A stretch of DNA of 64,000 bases from Mesorhizobium comanense. Its GTDB lineage: Bacteria; Pseudomonadota; Alphaproteobacteria; Rhizobiales; Rhizobiaceae. Within the stretch, counting starts at the first letter, position 1. Each line of letters begins with the position of its first letter. The stretch spans positions 23,457 to 87,456 of the forward strand of contig NZ_SCNN01000026.1 in NCBI RefSeq assembly GCF_005503535.1. The letters run 5' to 3'. Below are positions 17,404 through 25,634 of this stretch, piece by piece. The notes below the pieces were generated by a model. That model ran no database searches. It was not told the origin of the DNA and saw only the letters and a list, made by a program, of their open reading frames with translations. The position numbers and the translations under genes are program-made.

Positions 17404-18153
17404 ATGCTGAGCGCCGCTGTTGTCGCCTGGGTGGGCGCCGTCTTCCTCGCCGCTGGGTTCGTGAAGGGCGTCGTCGGCATGGGGCTGCCGACCGTTGCGA
17501 TGGGGTTGCTGGCCGTGACCATGCCGCCGGCGCAGGCCGCCGCGCTGCTGCTCATTCCGTCCATGGTGACCAATCTCTGGCAATTGTTCACCGGCCCGGC
17601 CTTTGGCGGGCTGTGTCGGAGGCTGTGGACGATGATGGCCGGCGTCATGATCGGAACCGACGCCGGCGCAGGGCTGCTCACCGGCGCATACACGGCCTTC
17701 GCCTCGGCGGGGCTTGGCGCGGCATTGGTGGTCTACGCCGTTCTCGGTCTGCTGAAGCTGAGCTTCACCACGCCGGCACGCCACGAAGCCTGGGTCTCGC
17801 CGCTGATCGGCCTTGCGACCGGGCTGGTGACCGGCGCGACGGGCGTCTTCGTCATTCCTGCCGTGCCCTACCTGCAATCGTTGCGGCTCGGCAGGGAAGA
17901 CCTGATCCAGGCGCTCGGCCTGTCCTTCACCGTGTCGACCGTGGCGCTTGCCATCGGGCTGGCCAGGACCGGCGCGCTTGGCTCGCCGACGGCGCAACTG
18001 GCGGGATCGATCGCGGCGCTTTTGCCGGCGCTGGCCGGCATGTTCATCGGCCAGGCGTTGCGCCAGAAGCTCAGCGTGGAAACCTTCCGCAAGGTGTTCC
18101 TGGTCGGCCTGCTGGCGCTGGGGGCTTATCTGATGCTGGATGCCGTACTTTAG
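17404..18153 (+). CDS. TauE/SafE family sulfite/anion exporter
   Basis: 249 residues with about 7-8 membrane segments. It has the family signature G-F-V-K-G-V-V-G-M-G-L-P in the first helix and a second related G-L-V-T-G-A-T-G-V-F-V-I-P at mid-length. This two-half repeat is typical of TauE/SafE proteins that export sulfite, sulfoacetate or related organosulfonate products. A LysR regulator is encoded divergently. There is no sulfonate catabolic gene nearby, so the substrate is uncertain. Confidence 0.88.
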   Translation: MLSAAVVAWVGAVFLAAGFVKGVVGMGLPTVAMGLLAVTMPPAQAAALLLIPSMVTNLWQLFTGPAFGGLCRRLWTMMAGVMIGTDAGAGLLTGAYTAFASAGLGAALVVYAVLGLLKLSFTTPARHEAWVSPLIGLATGLVTGATGVFVIPAVPYLQSLRLGREDLIQALGLSFTVSTVALAIGLARTGALGSPTAQLAGSIAALLPALAGMFIGQALRQKLSVETFRKVFLVGLLALGAYLMLDAVL

Positions 18154-18389
18154 CTGAGGTTTCCGACCGCGGACAATGCCAGCCTACCTAACCTTATCGC
18201 ATCTAACGCACATTTCCAGGCATTATCCATTTCTTCGAACTTCGAATTTGTAGAACTCGGCCGGATATGTATTTGTAAGTAAATACGTATTACATTGGAA
18301 AAATATTCGGCTCGACTCCTTTTGTGAACTCTGTTTTTCTCCACTGTGTGGCAACTGCGCGGCTCGCGCAATCACAGGGGAGAAATTAG

Positions 18390-18875
18390 ATGAGTGAAAC
18401 ACTTCTGGGAGAAGCAAAGTTTGAACTAAACGCTTTGTCATTCAAGCCAAAATCGGCGTTGACTAGCGGCTTCGTAAAGATTCTGGCAAACGGAGAATTG
18501 AACGCGCAAGGCGCGGACCGCCGGCTTCTTATTACGGTTAACAACCAAAACAGCGGTTATCGTGGATTTGTTATGATGAATGGTGATGCTTCTGCCGGCG
18601 AATGGGAACAAGCGCCTGGCGGCGGTCCCGGGTTCTACGTCGGCAGAAATGGGTGGAGCATCGATGCAACCGCAATGGTGGAATTTACGTTGGCCATATC
18701 GCCCACTTCGCAAAAGATAACGGGTTCGGGACTTTCGACATTCGCGCTCGGAGATGGGCGCATTTTGGGTTACCAATCGCATGGATATTTGGTTACGAAC
18801 CAGCCGATTTCGAGCATCGAAGTCGCATTTGTAGGCGGTGTTGCGGTGGGATACAGCCGCTTCTACCTTCTTTGA
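18390..18875 (+). CDS. Orphan hypothetical protein of lower GC content
   Basis: 161 residues that I do not recognise. It is soluble, rich in Gly, Ser and Asn, with short beta-type segments (RRLLITVNNQNSGYRGFVMMN, FYVGRNGWSIDATAMVEFTLA), no signal peptide and no cysteine. GGGGAGA precedes the ATG. Base composition and codon use are visibly more AT-rich than in the neighbours, as is the 236-bp leader, suggesting acquisition by transfer. A perfect hairpin follows the gene. The shape is compatible with a small beta-sandwich such as a lectin-like domain, but this is a guess. Confidence 0.6.
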   Translation: MSETLLGEAKFELNALSFKPKSALTSGFVKILANGELNAQGADRRLLITVNNQNSGYRGFVMMNGDASAGEWEQAPGGGPGFYVGRNGWSIDATAMVEFTLAISPTSQKITGSGLSTFALGDGRILGYQSHGYLVTNQPISSIEVAFVGGVAVGYSRFYLL

Positions 18876-18892
18876 TCACTAGGATCGGGGGC

Positions 18893-18913
18893 CCGCCTCT
18901 CACTGAGAGGCGG
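18893..18913. terminator. Hairpin between convergent genes
   Basis: A perfect 9-bp stem CCGCCTCTC / GAGAGGCGG around a 3-base loop, between the orphan gene and the convergent acetyltransferase gene. The T-run is weak, so it may act as a bidirectional terminator. Confidence 0.55.
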
Positions 18914-18934
18914 TCTCACGGCGCGCCGGGCTCT

Positions 18935-19426
18935 TCAAAGACTTGCGCTGACATTGGCAAGCGTGGCCATGAGCGTCAGCGGTTCGATTGGGGAGGGTTC
19001 GAACCCGACAGCAATATAGAAAGCTCGGGCATCCTCGGAGATGGCATCCACCAGGATGCCTCTGATCCCCACTATCTCGGCGGCGTGGAGCATCCGCAGT
19101 CCGGCATCCCTTACCAGCGCACGGCCAATGCCCCGGCCGTGACAGGATTGGTCGACCGCCAACCGGCCGAGCACCGCAAATGGGATGGGATCGGGCATGT
19201 TGCGTGGGAAATGTCCGGGAGCTTCGATCATCTGCACATCGCCACCGTCAATCGCGTAGTAACCGATGATGCGATTGTCCTCGCAAGCCACATAAACGCG
19301 GGACGCGCCGCCAGCCTGATTGGGGCGGCCGCGCTTCTTCAGCCATTCGTCGAGCGAGGCGATGCCCGACGAGAAATCGCCGAGTTGATGATGATTGGCA
19401 AGCGGGACCGGAGCCGACAGGCTCAT
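18935..19426 (-). CDS. GNAT-family acetyltransferase toxin, TacT-like
   Basis: 163 residues from the ATG at 19426. Family features are LSAPVPLANHHQL...FSSGIASLDEWLKKRG, a QAGGASRVYVAC strand, FAVLGRLAVDQSCHGRGIGRALVRDA (acetyl-CoA binding loop R/Q-x-x-G-x-G/A), GIRGILVDAISEDARAFY and the closing PLTLMATL. TacT toxins acetylate the amino acid on aminoacyl-tRNA and are normally paired with an upstream DUF1778 antitoxin. The ATG overlaps the stop of what remains of that antitoxin, but the remnant has lost its DNA-binding N-terminus. The toxin looks intact, so it must be silent, inactive or neutralised in trans. Confidence 0.85.
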   Translation of the reverse strand: MSLSAPVPLANHHQLGDFSSGIASLDEWLKKRGRPNQAGGASRVYVACEDNRIIGYYAIDGGDVQMIEAPGHFPRNMPDPIPFAVLGRLAVDQSCHGRGIGRALVRDAGLRMLHAAEIVGIRGILVDAISEDARAFYIAVGFEPSPIEPLTLMATLANVSASL

Positions 19427-19590
19427 GCGTGATCCCAGGGAGCCTTTGTCGTCATCGTGCGGCGCAACCGATCGTTCGGTCGCGGCGGAGCGTCGAGGCG
19501 CGCCAGAAACGCGGCGTGGGCCGTCGGCCGTCGCCGTGCGCCACTTTTCGGACCAGCGATGTAAGGCCAGCGGCGGCGCTTGACGTTTTG
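19423..19590 (-). pseudogene. Truncated DUF1778 antitoxin remnant upstream of the TacT-like toxin
   Basis: On the minus strand, the frame ending in TGA at 19425-19423 reads AAFLARLDAPPRPNDRLRRT, then MTTKAPWDHA. This is the characteristic C-terminus of DUF1778 antitoxins (FLARLDAPPxPNxRLRR, ending PW). The frame upstream has no start codon and meets a stop at 19593-19591. The ribbon-helix-helix N-terminus is absent, replaced by sequence leading into the ureohydrolase promoter region. Only the last 30 residues or so, the toxin-binding part, survive. Confidence 0.68.
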
Positions 19591-19639
19591 TCATTCATTG
19601 GTACGGTATTGGCGAACATTATTCGTAAATACGGAACCT

Positions 19640-20665
19640 ATGATGAGCCAGATCGAAGCCGATACCGTGGACTGGGCCGCAGCGCGCAAGGAGATGGAGC
19701 GCTGGTACTGGTGGGGCATTCCCACCTTTTTCCGCGCGCCCTGGAACGAGGAGCCGGGGGCGGGCGACATCGCCGTGCTCGGCGTTCCGCATTCCTCGGG
19801 CAACGGCTCGACGGAGCGCGACCAGCATCTGGGTCCGCGCGCGGTGCGCCATGTCTCGGCGCTCTACCGGCGCGGCCATGGCCGTTTCGGCTTCGTGCCC
19901 TGGGATGTCTGCAACGTCGTCGACGCCGGCGACGTGCCGCTGCCGGAAGCAATGGTCAACGACACCAGCGTGCGCCATATCGAGCTCTACGCCAAGCGCT
20001 TCGCGGCTGCCGGCACGCGTCTCGTCTCGATCGGCGGCGACCACTCGATCACCGGGCCGTTGCTCAAGGCGGTCGCCGGGCCGGGTTCGCCGATGACGGA
20101 CGGCAAGCCGGTGGCGCTGGTGCATTTCGACTCCCACACCGACAGCTACCACCACCTGCCGCACTGGCTCGGCAACCGGCGCTCGGCGGCGCACTGGAGC
20201 AGCTACACCGCCACGGAGGGCAATGTCGATCCGGCGCGCTCCTCGCAGATCGGCATCCGCCCGAATGTCGGCACGCCCGGTTCGCGCAACACCAGCGAGG
20301 AACTGGGCTACCGCGTCATCGGCATGGACGAGATCGAGCGCGATGGCTGGGAGAAGGTGGCAAGCCAGGTGCGCGCCCGCGTCGGCGACGCGCCGGTCTA
20401 CATCACCTTCGACCTCGACGTGCTCGACCCCGCGGACGCGCCCGGCGTCTCCAACATCGAGCCCGGCTATCCCGGCCTGCGGATCGGCGACGCCGTGCGC
20501 ATCCTGCAAAGCCTGCGCGGGCTCAACATCGTCGGCGGCGACATCGTGTGCCTGATGCCGACCAAGGACAGCCCCAACCAGATCACCGCGATGAACGCCA
20601 TGGTTGTGGCCTTCGAGATGATCTGCCTGATGGCGGACCGGATGCGGACCGACAGGCCAGCGTGA
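19640..20665 (+). CDS. Ureohydrolase (arginase/agmatinase family)
   Basis: 341 residues from the ATG at 19640. The binuclear manganese ligands are all visible: GGDHS (132-136), FDSHTD (163-168) and TFDLDVLDP (256-264). Members hydrolyse guanidino compounds to an amine and urea. The usual agmatinase substrate loop G-T-x-x-P-E-P-G-G is replaced by VSNIEPGYPG, and an aromatic N-terminal segment (WYWWGIPTFFRAPW) is unusual, so the substrate is probably not agmatine. It lies 30 nt from the convergent XRE-cupin regulator, with transport and FAD-oxidoreductase genes beyond, suggesting a shared catabolic pathway. Confidence 0.86.
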   Translation: MMSQIEADTVDWAAARKEMERWYWWGIPTFFRAPWNEEPGAGDIAVLGVPHSSGNGSTERDQHLGPRAVRHVSALYRRGHGRFGFVPWDVCNVVDAGDVPLPEAMVNDTSVRHIELYAKRFAAAGTRLVSIGGDHSITGPLLKAVAGPGSPMTDGKPVALVHFDSHTDSYHHLPHWLGNRRSAAHWSSYTATEGNVDPARSSQIGIRPNVGTPGSRNTSEELGYRVIGMDEIERDGWEKVASQVRARVGDAPVYITFDLDVLDPADAPGVSNIEPGYPGLRIGDAVRILQSLRGLNIVGGDIVCLMPTKDSPNQITAMNAMVVAFEMICLMADRMRTDRPA

Positions 20666-20694
20666 GCCGCGTCGCCGCCCGCCAACCGTCACGG

Positions 20695-21267
20695 TCAGCG
20701 CGGCGGCGGCGTCATCACGAACAAGGCCCTTGCCGGTTCGGTCTCCGACGCGTTGGCGAAAGTGTGCGGGCGGCGCGGATCGAAGGCGATGGCATCGCCC
20801 ACGCCGAGTTCGTGGGTGACGTCCTCGACGACGATGCGGACCGTGCCTTCCAGCACGAAGACGAATTCCTCCTCGCAGGCGAGCGTGTAGAGCTTCTCGC
20901 CGCCGGTACCGCCGGGCGCGATGTCGGAATAGATCACCTGCAGGCGCTTGGCCTCGGCCGGCGAGATCAGGAAATCCGAAACGTCGGTGCCGCCGAAGCG
21001 GATGGGCGGCCGGTCGTCGGCCCGCACCACGCCGGAGCGGGCAGGGGTGAAGAGGTCGCCGACCGGCAGGGCCAGCACTTCGCAGAGCCTGACCAGCGAG
21101 GCGACCGAGGGCGAGGTCTTGTCGCGCTCGATGTCGCTGAGAAAGCTCTTGGTGAGATCGGCGGCGCCCGCGACTTCGTCCAGCGTCATGTCGAGTTCGC
21201 GGCGTCGTGCGCGCAGCAGCCTGCCGATGTTGGGGGCGCTTCGCTTGCTGGTCTGTGTGTCCGACAC
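20695..21267 (-). CDS. XRE-family regulator with C-terminal cupin domain
   Basis: 190 residues: an N-terminal helix-turn-helix (RLLRARRRELDMTLDEVAGA...LTKSFLSDIERDKTSPSVASL) and a C-terminal cupin (about 115-185, with VFVLEGTVRIVVED and GDAIAFDPRRPHTF). HTH-cupin regulators of this type commonly control amine, polyamine or amino-acid catabolism and bind the inducer in the barrel. The gene faces away from the ABC/oxidoreductase operon starting at 21435 and converges on the ureohydrolase gene, so it is the natural local regulator of both (inference). Confidence 0.88.
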   Translation of the reverse strand: MSDTQTSKRSAPNIGRLLRARRRELDMTLDEVAGAADLTKSFLSDIERDKTSPSVASLVRLCEVLALPVGDLFTPARSGVVRADDRPPIRFGGTDVSDFLISPAEAKRLQVIYSDIAPGGTGGEKLYTLACEEEFVFVLEGTVRIVVEDVTHELGVGDAIAFDPRRPHTFANASETEPARALFVMTPPPR

Positions 21268-21434
21268 GAACGCTTCCTCCGATTCGGCCTGTTGCCCGGC
21301 ACTATGGCACAGCTTTAGCCGGCAAGGGGCGCTCTGTACAAGGCTTGTTCGGTAATAGCGAATTATGTTGACTATTTAAGAACTCTGGGCAAGCCTAATG
21401 CGAGGCCGCCAAGAGCCGAAACCAGAGGTGAACC

Positions 21435-22247
21435 ATGTCCAGAAAATCGATCTGCCTTTATGTCCTGCTCGCCGCCGTGCCAGCCGCCGCGACACCCGCG
21501 CTCGCCGACGGGCCGAGCTTCGTTTCGGGCGGCAAGCTGCAGGCCTGCGTCGACCCGACCTTCCCGCCGATGGAATTCGTCAAGACGCCGGGCGAGCCGC
21601 CCGTCGGCATCGACATCGACGTCGTCAAGGCGCTCGCCGCGCACTGGAAGGTCGAGGCCAACATCACCGCGATGGACTTCAACGGCCTGCTGCCGGGCCT
21701 GGAATCCAAGCGCTGCGACATCGTCATCAGCGGCGCGCTGCTCAAGCCCGAGCGCCTCGAGAAGTTCAGCGGCGTGCCTTACCTGAAGACCGGCGTCGTC
21801 ATGATCGGCAAGGCCGATGACGCCACTGCCTACAAGAGCTATGAGGATTTCTCCGGCAAGGTGGTCGCCGTCCAGACCGGCACCTCCTACATCGACCTCC
21901 TGAACAAGGTGAACGACGATCTCGCCAAGGCCGGTCGAGACAAGATCACGCTGCAGACCTATCCCAAGCAGACCGATGCCATCCAGCAGGTGATGGTCGG
22001 GCGCGCCACGGGTACGATCAGCCAGGATACCGAGTTCGCCTATCGCGACCTTCAGCAGCCCGGCGAACTGAAGATCCTCTACGCCGCCGGCGCGGCGGAC
22101 CAGTACGCCGCCTATTTCCGCAAGGACGAGGCCGACCAGGCGGCGGTCGCCAGCGCGGTCAAGGCGCTGCTGGCCGACGGAACGATGAAGACCATCGCCG
22201 AGCAGTGGAAGCTGCCGATGTCGACGATCGCCGGCGTCGGCGAATAG
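21435..22247 (+). CDS. Polar amino acid-type ABC transporter substrate-binding protein
   Basis: 270 residues with a signal peptide (ICLYVLLAAVPAAATPALADG). The class F/SBP_bac_3 fold shows as LQACVDPTFPPMEFVKTPG, VGIDIDVVKALAAHW, FNGLLPGLESKRCDIVISG, and a second lobe ending MKTIAEQWKLPMSTI. It begins the operon, with a permease gene 18 nt downstream. The ligand is likely a small amino acid or amine related to the enzymes encoded around it. The leader contains a TTGACT box near 21365 but no confident promoter. Confidence 0.88.
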   Translation: MSRKSICLYVLLAAVPAAATPALADGPSFVSGGKLQACVDPTFPPMEFVKTPGEPPVGIDIDVVKALAAHWKVEANITAMDFNGLLPGLESKRCDIVISGALLKPERLEKFSGVPYLKTGVVMIGKADDATAYKSYEDFSGKVVAVQTGTSYIDLLNKVNDDLAKAGRDKITLQTYPKQTDAIQQVMVGRATGTISQDTEFAYRDLQQPGELKILYAAGAADQYAAYFRKDEADQAAVASAVKALLADGTMKTIAEQWKLPMSTIAGVGE

Positions 22248-22265
22248 AGACGGGCGAACGCTGCG

Positions 22266-22973
22266 GTGAGTTTCGACGCGGGTCTTTTCTGGTCAACGCT
22301 GTTTTCGGCGACCTTCTTCAAGGCCGCGCTGGTGGCGCTCGCACTGACCGTGATTTCGCATGTGGCGGCGATCCTACTGTCGCTGCCGCTTGCGCTTGCT
22401 CTCGATGGCAAGCGGCTGTGGCTGCGCTGGGCGGCCACGGCCTATGTCGGGCTGTTCCGCGCCTTGCCGGCGCTGCTGCTGCTGCTGTTCGTCTGGAACG
22501 GCCTGCCGCAGATATCGCCCGTGTTTCGTGAAGCCTGGTTCTCGCCCTTCATGGCCGCCTTCCTGGCGCTGACGCTCAATGAGGCGGCCTACCAGGTGGA
22601 GATCAACCGTGCCGCGCTGTCGGCCGTCGATGGCGGGCAATACCAGGCGGGCGCGGCGCTCGGCCTGCGCAAGCCGCAGGTGTTCTTCCTGATCGCGGTG
22701 CCGCAGGCGCTGCGGGTGGCGCTGCCGCCGACCGTCAACGAGTTCATCAGCCTGTTGAAGACCACGTCGCTCGCCTCGGTCATCTCGCTGACGGAACTGA
22801 TGGCGGTGACGCAGCAGAGCGTCGCCTCGACATTCCGCTACGCGGAATTCTATTCCGTCGCCTCGATCTATTATCTTGCCATGGTCTACGCGCTGATGTT
22901 CCTGCAGAAGCGTTTCGAGCGGCGTTTCGCCTGGGCGAAGCCCCGCGAGGCCGGCAACGCGCCGCATGGCTGA
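22266..22973 (+). CDS. Amino acid ABC transporter permease
   Basis: 235 residues from a GTG, with about five membrane segments and the His/Glu/Gln-family permease motif EAAYQVEINRAALSAVDGGQYQAGAALGL preceding the coupling loop. It partners with the binding protein just upstream. Usually two permease genes and an ATPase gene accompany such a binding protein; here only this one permease is present and no ATPase gene follows, so the ATPase must come from elsewhere in the genome. The next gene begins 42 nt later. Confidence 0.87.
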   Translation: MSFDAGLFWSTLFSATFFKAALVALALTVISHVAAILLSLPLALALDGKRLWLRWAATAYVGLFRALPALLLLLFVWNGLPQISPVFREAWFSPFMAAFLALTLNEAAYQVEINRAALSAVDGGQYQAGAALGLRKPQVFFLIAVPQALRVALPPTVNEFISLLKTTSLASVISLTELMAVTQQSVASTFRYAEFYSVASIYYLAMVYALMFLQKRFERRFAWAKPREAGNAPHG

Positions 22974-23015
22974 GGCGGCGGCGCCAATACAATCAGCATA
23001 TCAGGGAGTGAGAAG

Positions 23016-25481
23016 GTGACGGAGACAACCTCCAATCGTTTGCCCGCCAGGGCGGATGTCGTGATCATCGGCGGCGGCGTGGCCGGCTGCTCGATCGCCT
23101 ACCACCTGACCAAGCTCGGCATTGCCGATGTCGTGCTGTGCGAGCGCAAGCAACTGACCTGCGGCACGACCTGGCATGCGGCGGGCCTGGTCACGCAACT
23201 GCGCGCCACGCGGCAGATGACGGAACTCGCCAAATATACCGGCGAGCTGTTCGCCAGCCTGGAAGAGGAGACCGGGCAGGCGACAGGCTTCATGCGGCGC
23301 GGCTCGCTGCGCGTCGCGCGCACCGAGGCGCGGCTGGAGGAACTGGCGCGCGGCGCCTCGATGGGCCGCAATTTCGGCCTGCCGGTCGAAAAGGTCAGCC
23401 CCGGCGAGATCAAGGAGCGCTGGTCGCCGATCGATCTCGACGGCATCGTCGGCGGCTTCTGGTTCCCGCATGACGGCCAGGTCAATCCGGCCGACGTGAC
23501 CATGGCCTACGCCAAGGGCGCGCGCATGCGCGGCGCCAGGATCTTCGAGAACACAAGGGTGGACAGGATCCTGGTGGAGAACGGCCGTGCCGTCGGCGTC
23601 GTCACGGAGCAGGGGGAGATCCGCGCCTCGCGCGTCGTGATCTGCGGCGGCATGTGGTCGCGCGATCTCGCGGCAAGCGCCGGCGTGACGCTGCCGCTGC
23701 ATGCGGCCGAGCATTTCTACATCGTCACCGAGACGATTCCCGAACTGCCGCGCAACCTGCCGGTGCTGTTCATGGGCGACGAGTGCGCCTACTACAAGGA
23801 GGATGCCGGCAAGCTGCTGCTCGGCTGCTTCGAGCCGAACGCCAAGCCATGGGGCCATGACGGCATCCCGCAGGATTTCTGCTTCGATTCCCTGCCGGAG
23901 GATTTCGAGCATTTCGAGCCGATCCTGGAGATGGCGACCAGGCGCGTGCCGCTGCTAGCCGAGGCCGGTATCAAGCTGTTCTTCAACGGGCCGGAAAGTT
24001 TCACCCCCGACGACCGCTACCTGATCGGCGAGACCTCCGAGGTCGCCGGACTGTTCTGCGCCTGCGGTTTCAACTCGATCGGCATCCTGTCGTCGGGCGG
24101 CGTCGGCAAGGCGCTGTCGGAATGGATCCGCGATGGCCGCCCGCCCGTCGACCTCGCCGATGTCGACGTGCGCCGCACCGTCTCCTTCCAGGCGAACAAG
24201 CGCTATCTCTACGACCGTACCACCGAAACGCTCGGGCTGCTGTTCGACATGCACTGGCCTTACCGGCAGTTCGAGACGGCGCGCGGCATCAGGCGCAGTC
24301 CCTTCCACGACCGGCTCGTCGCCGAAGGCGCCTTCATGACCGAGGCGGCCGGTTTCGAACGCCCCGGTTTCTTCGCCGGGCGCGATGTCACCCCGACAAT
24401 CGAATATTCCTACGGGCGGCAGAACTGGTTCGACCTCTGCGGCGCCGAATGCCGCAACACGGCTGAGAATGTCACGCTGTTCGACCATTCCTGCTTCGTC
24501 AAATACGAGGTCGAGGGCCGCGACGCGCTGAAGGCGCTGAACCGCATTTGCGCCAACGACATCGACGTTTCCGTCGGCCGGGTCGTCTACACGCAATGGC
24601 TGAACGAGCTCGGCGGCATCGAGGCCGACCTGACGGTGACGCGGCTGTCGGAAACCAGCTTCATGGTGGTGACGATCGCGGTGTCGCAGCGCCGCGACAT
24701 GACCTGGCTGACGCGCAACATTCCCACGGACGCCCATGTCTTCGTGCGCGACGTCACGTCCGGCCTGCCGATGCTGGCGCTGATGGGGCCGAAGGCGCGC
24801 GACCTGTTGAAGGCGGTCTCGCCCGATGATTTCTCCGACGCGGCGTTCCCGTTCGGCACCAGCCGCGAGATCGACCTCGGCTATGCCCGTGTGCGCGCCA
24901 GCCGTCTGACCTTCGTCGGCGAGCTTGGCTACGAGCTCTACATGCCGGCGGAGTTCGCCGCCCACGTCTTCGACCGGCTGGTGGAGGCGGGCGCCGCGTT
25001 CGGGCTCGCCCATGGCGGCTATTTCGCCATCAACTCGCTGCGCATGGAAAAGGGCTACCGCCACTGGGGCCACGACATCGGCGAGGAGGATTCGCCGCTG
25101 CAGGGTGGCCTCGGCTTCGCGGTCGCCTTCGACAAGCCGGGCGGCTTCATCGGGCGCGAGGCGCTGCTGCGCCAGAAGGAAGCCGGGCCGATACGCCGCA
25201 GGCTGGTGCAGGTGCGGCTGGAGGATGAAGCGGCGCCGCTGCTCTACCACCACGAGCCGGTCTGGCGCGACGGGCGCATCGTCGGCTCGGTCACTTCAGG
25301 CGCGTACGGCCATCGCATCGGCGCCTCGCTGGGCATGGCCTATGTCGAATGCGCGGACGGTGTCACCGACGCCTATCTCGCCGCCATGCCGCTGGAGGTC
25401 GAGATCGCCTGGAAACGCTATCCGGCGCGGGCGCAGCTCAAGGGCTGGTACGATCCCAAGGGCGAACGGCTGAAGGGCTGA
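23016..25481 (+). CDS. FAD-dependent oxidoreductase with GcvT-like C-terminus (dimethylglycine/sarcosine dehydrogenase type)
   Basis: 821 residues from a GTG with RBS GGGAGTG. The N-terminal FAD domain has ADVVIIGGGVAGCSIAYHL and the CGTTWHAAGLV segment where dimethylglycine and sarcosine dehydrogenases bind FAD. The C-terminal half (about 430-821) is an aminomethyltransferase-type folate-binding module (LFDHSCFVKYEVEG, LGYELYMPAEFA, INSLRMEKGYRHWGHDI). The enzyme should demethylate an N-methylated amine, passing formaldehyde to tetrahydrofolate. It ends the operon with the ABC binding protein and permease. Together with the ureohydrolase this points to use of an N-methyl or guanidino compound. 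Confidence 0.87.
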   Translation: MTETTSNRLPARADVVIIGGGVAGCSIAYHLTKLGIADVVLCERKQLTCGTTWHAAGLVTQLRATRQMTELAKYTGELFASLEEETGQATGFMRRGSLRVARTEARLEELARGASMGRNFGLPVEKVSPGEIKERWSPIDLDGIVGGFWFPHDGQVNPADVTMAYAKGARMRGARIFENTRVDRILVENGRAVGVVTEQGEIRASRVVICGGMWSRDLAASAGVTLPLHAAEHFYIVTETIPELPRNLPVLFMGDECAYYKEDAGKLLLGCFEPNAKPWGHDGIPQDFCFDSLPEDFEHFEPILEMATRRVPLLAEAGIKLFFNGPESFTPDDRYLIGETSEVAGLFCACGFNSIGILSSGGVGKALSEWIRDGRPPVDLADVDVRRTVSFQANKRYLYDRTTETLGLLFDMHWPYRQFETARGIRRSPFHDRLVAEGAFMTEAAGFERPGFFAGRDVTPTIEYSYGRQNWFDLCGAECRNTAENVTLFDHSCFVKYEVEGRDALKALNRICANDIDVSVGRVVYTQWLNELGGIEADLTVTRLSETSFMVVTIAVSQRRDMTWLTRNIPTDAHVFVRDVTSGLPMLALMGPKARDLLKAVSPDDFSDAAFPFGTSREIDLGYARVRASRLTFVGELGYELYMPAEFAAHVFDRLVEAGAAFGLAHGGYFAINSLRMEKGYRHWGHDIGEEDSPLQGGLGFAVAFDKPGGFIGREALLRQKEAGPIRRRLVQVRLEDEAAPLLYHHEPVWRDGRIVGSVTSGAYGHRIGASLGMAYVECADGVTDAYLAAMPLEVEIAWKRYPARAQLKGWYDPKGERLKG

Positions 25482-25634
25482 GGACGCGACCGGCGAGCCG
25501 CCGCGCCAGAGGCTGAGCGTCGAGGTGGAGAATTGCCGGGGGGCTGTTGTCCCTTGGCGTCCATCTCGCGCCGAAGTCGCTGCGTTTTCATTGCCAGCCC
25601 CGGCGAACTGGTCCTCCCAGGAAAAGCCGTTTCC

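Noticed and set aside
18990..19010. tRNA-like T-loop string GGTTCGAACCC
   Set aside because: It lies inside the TacT-like toxin coding sequence (residues FEPSPIEP) and no cloverleaf can be drawn around it.
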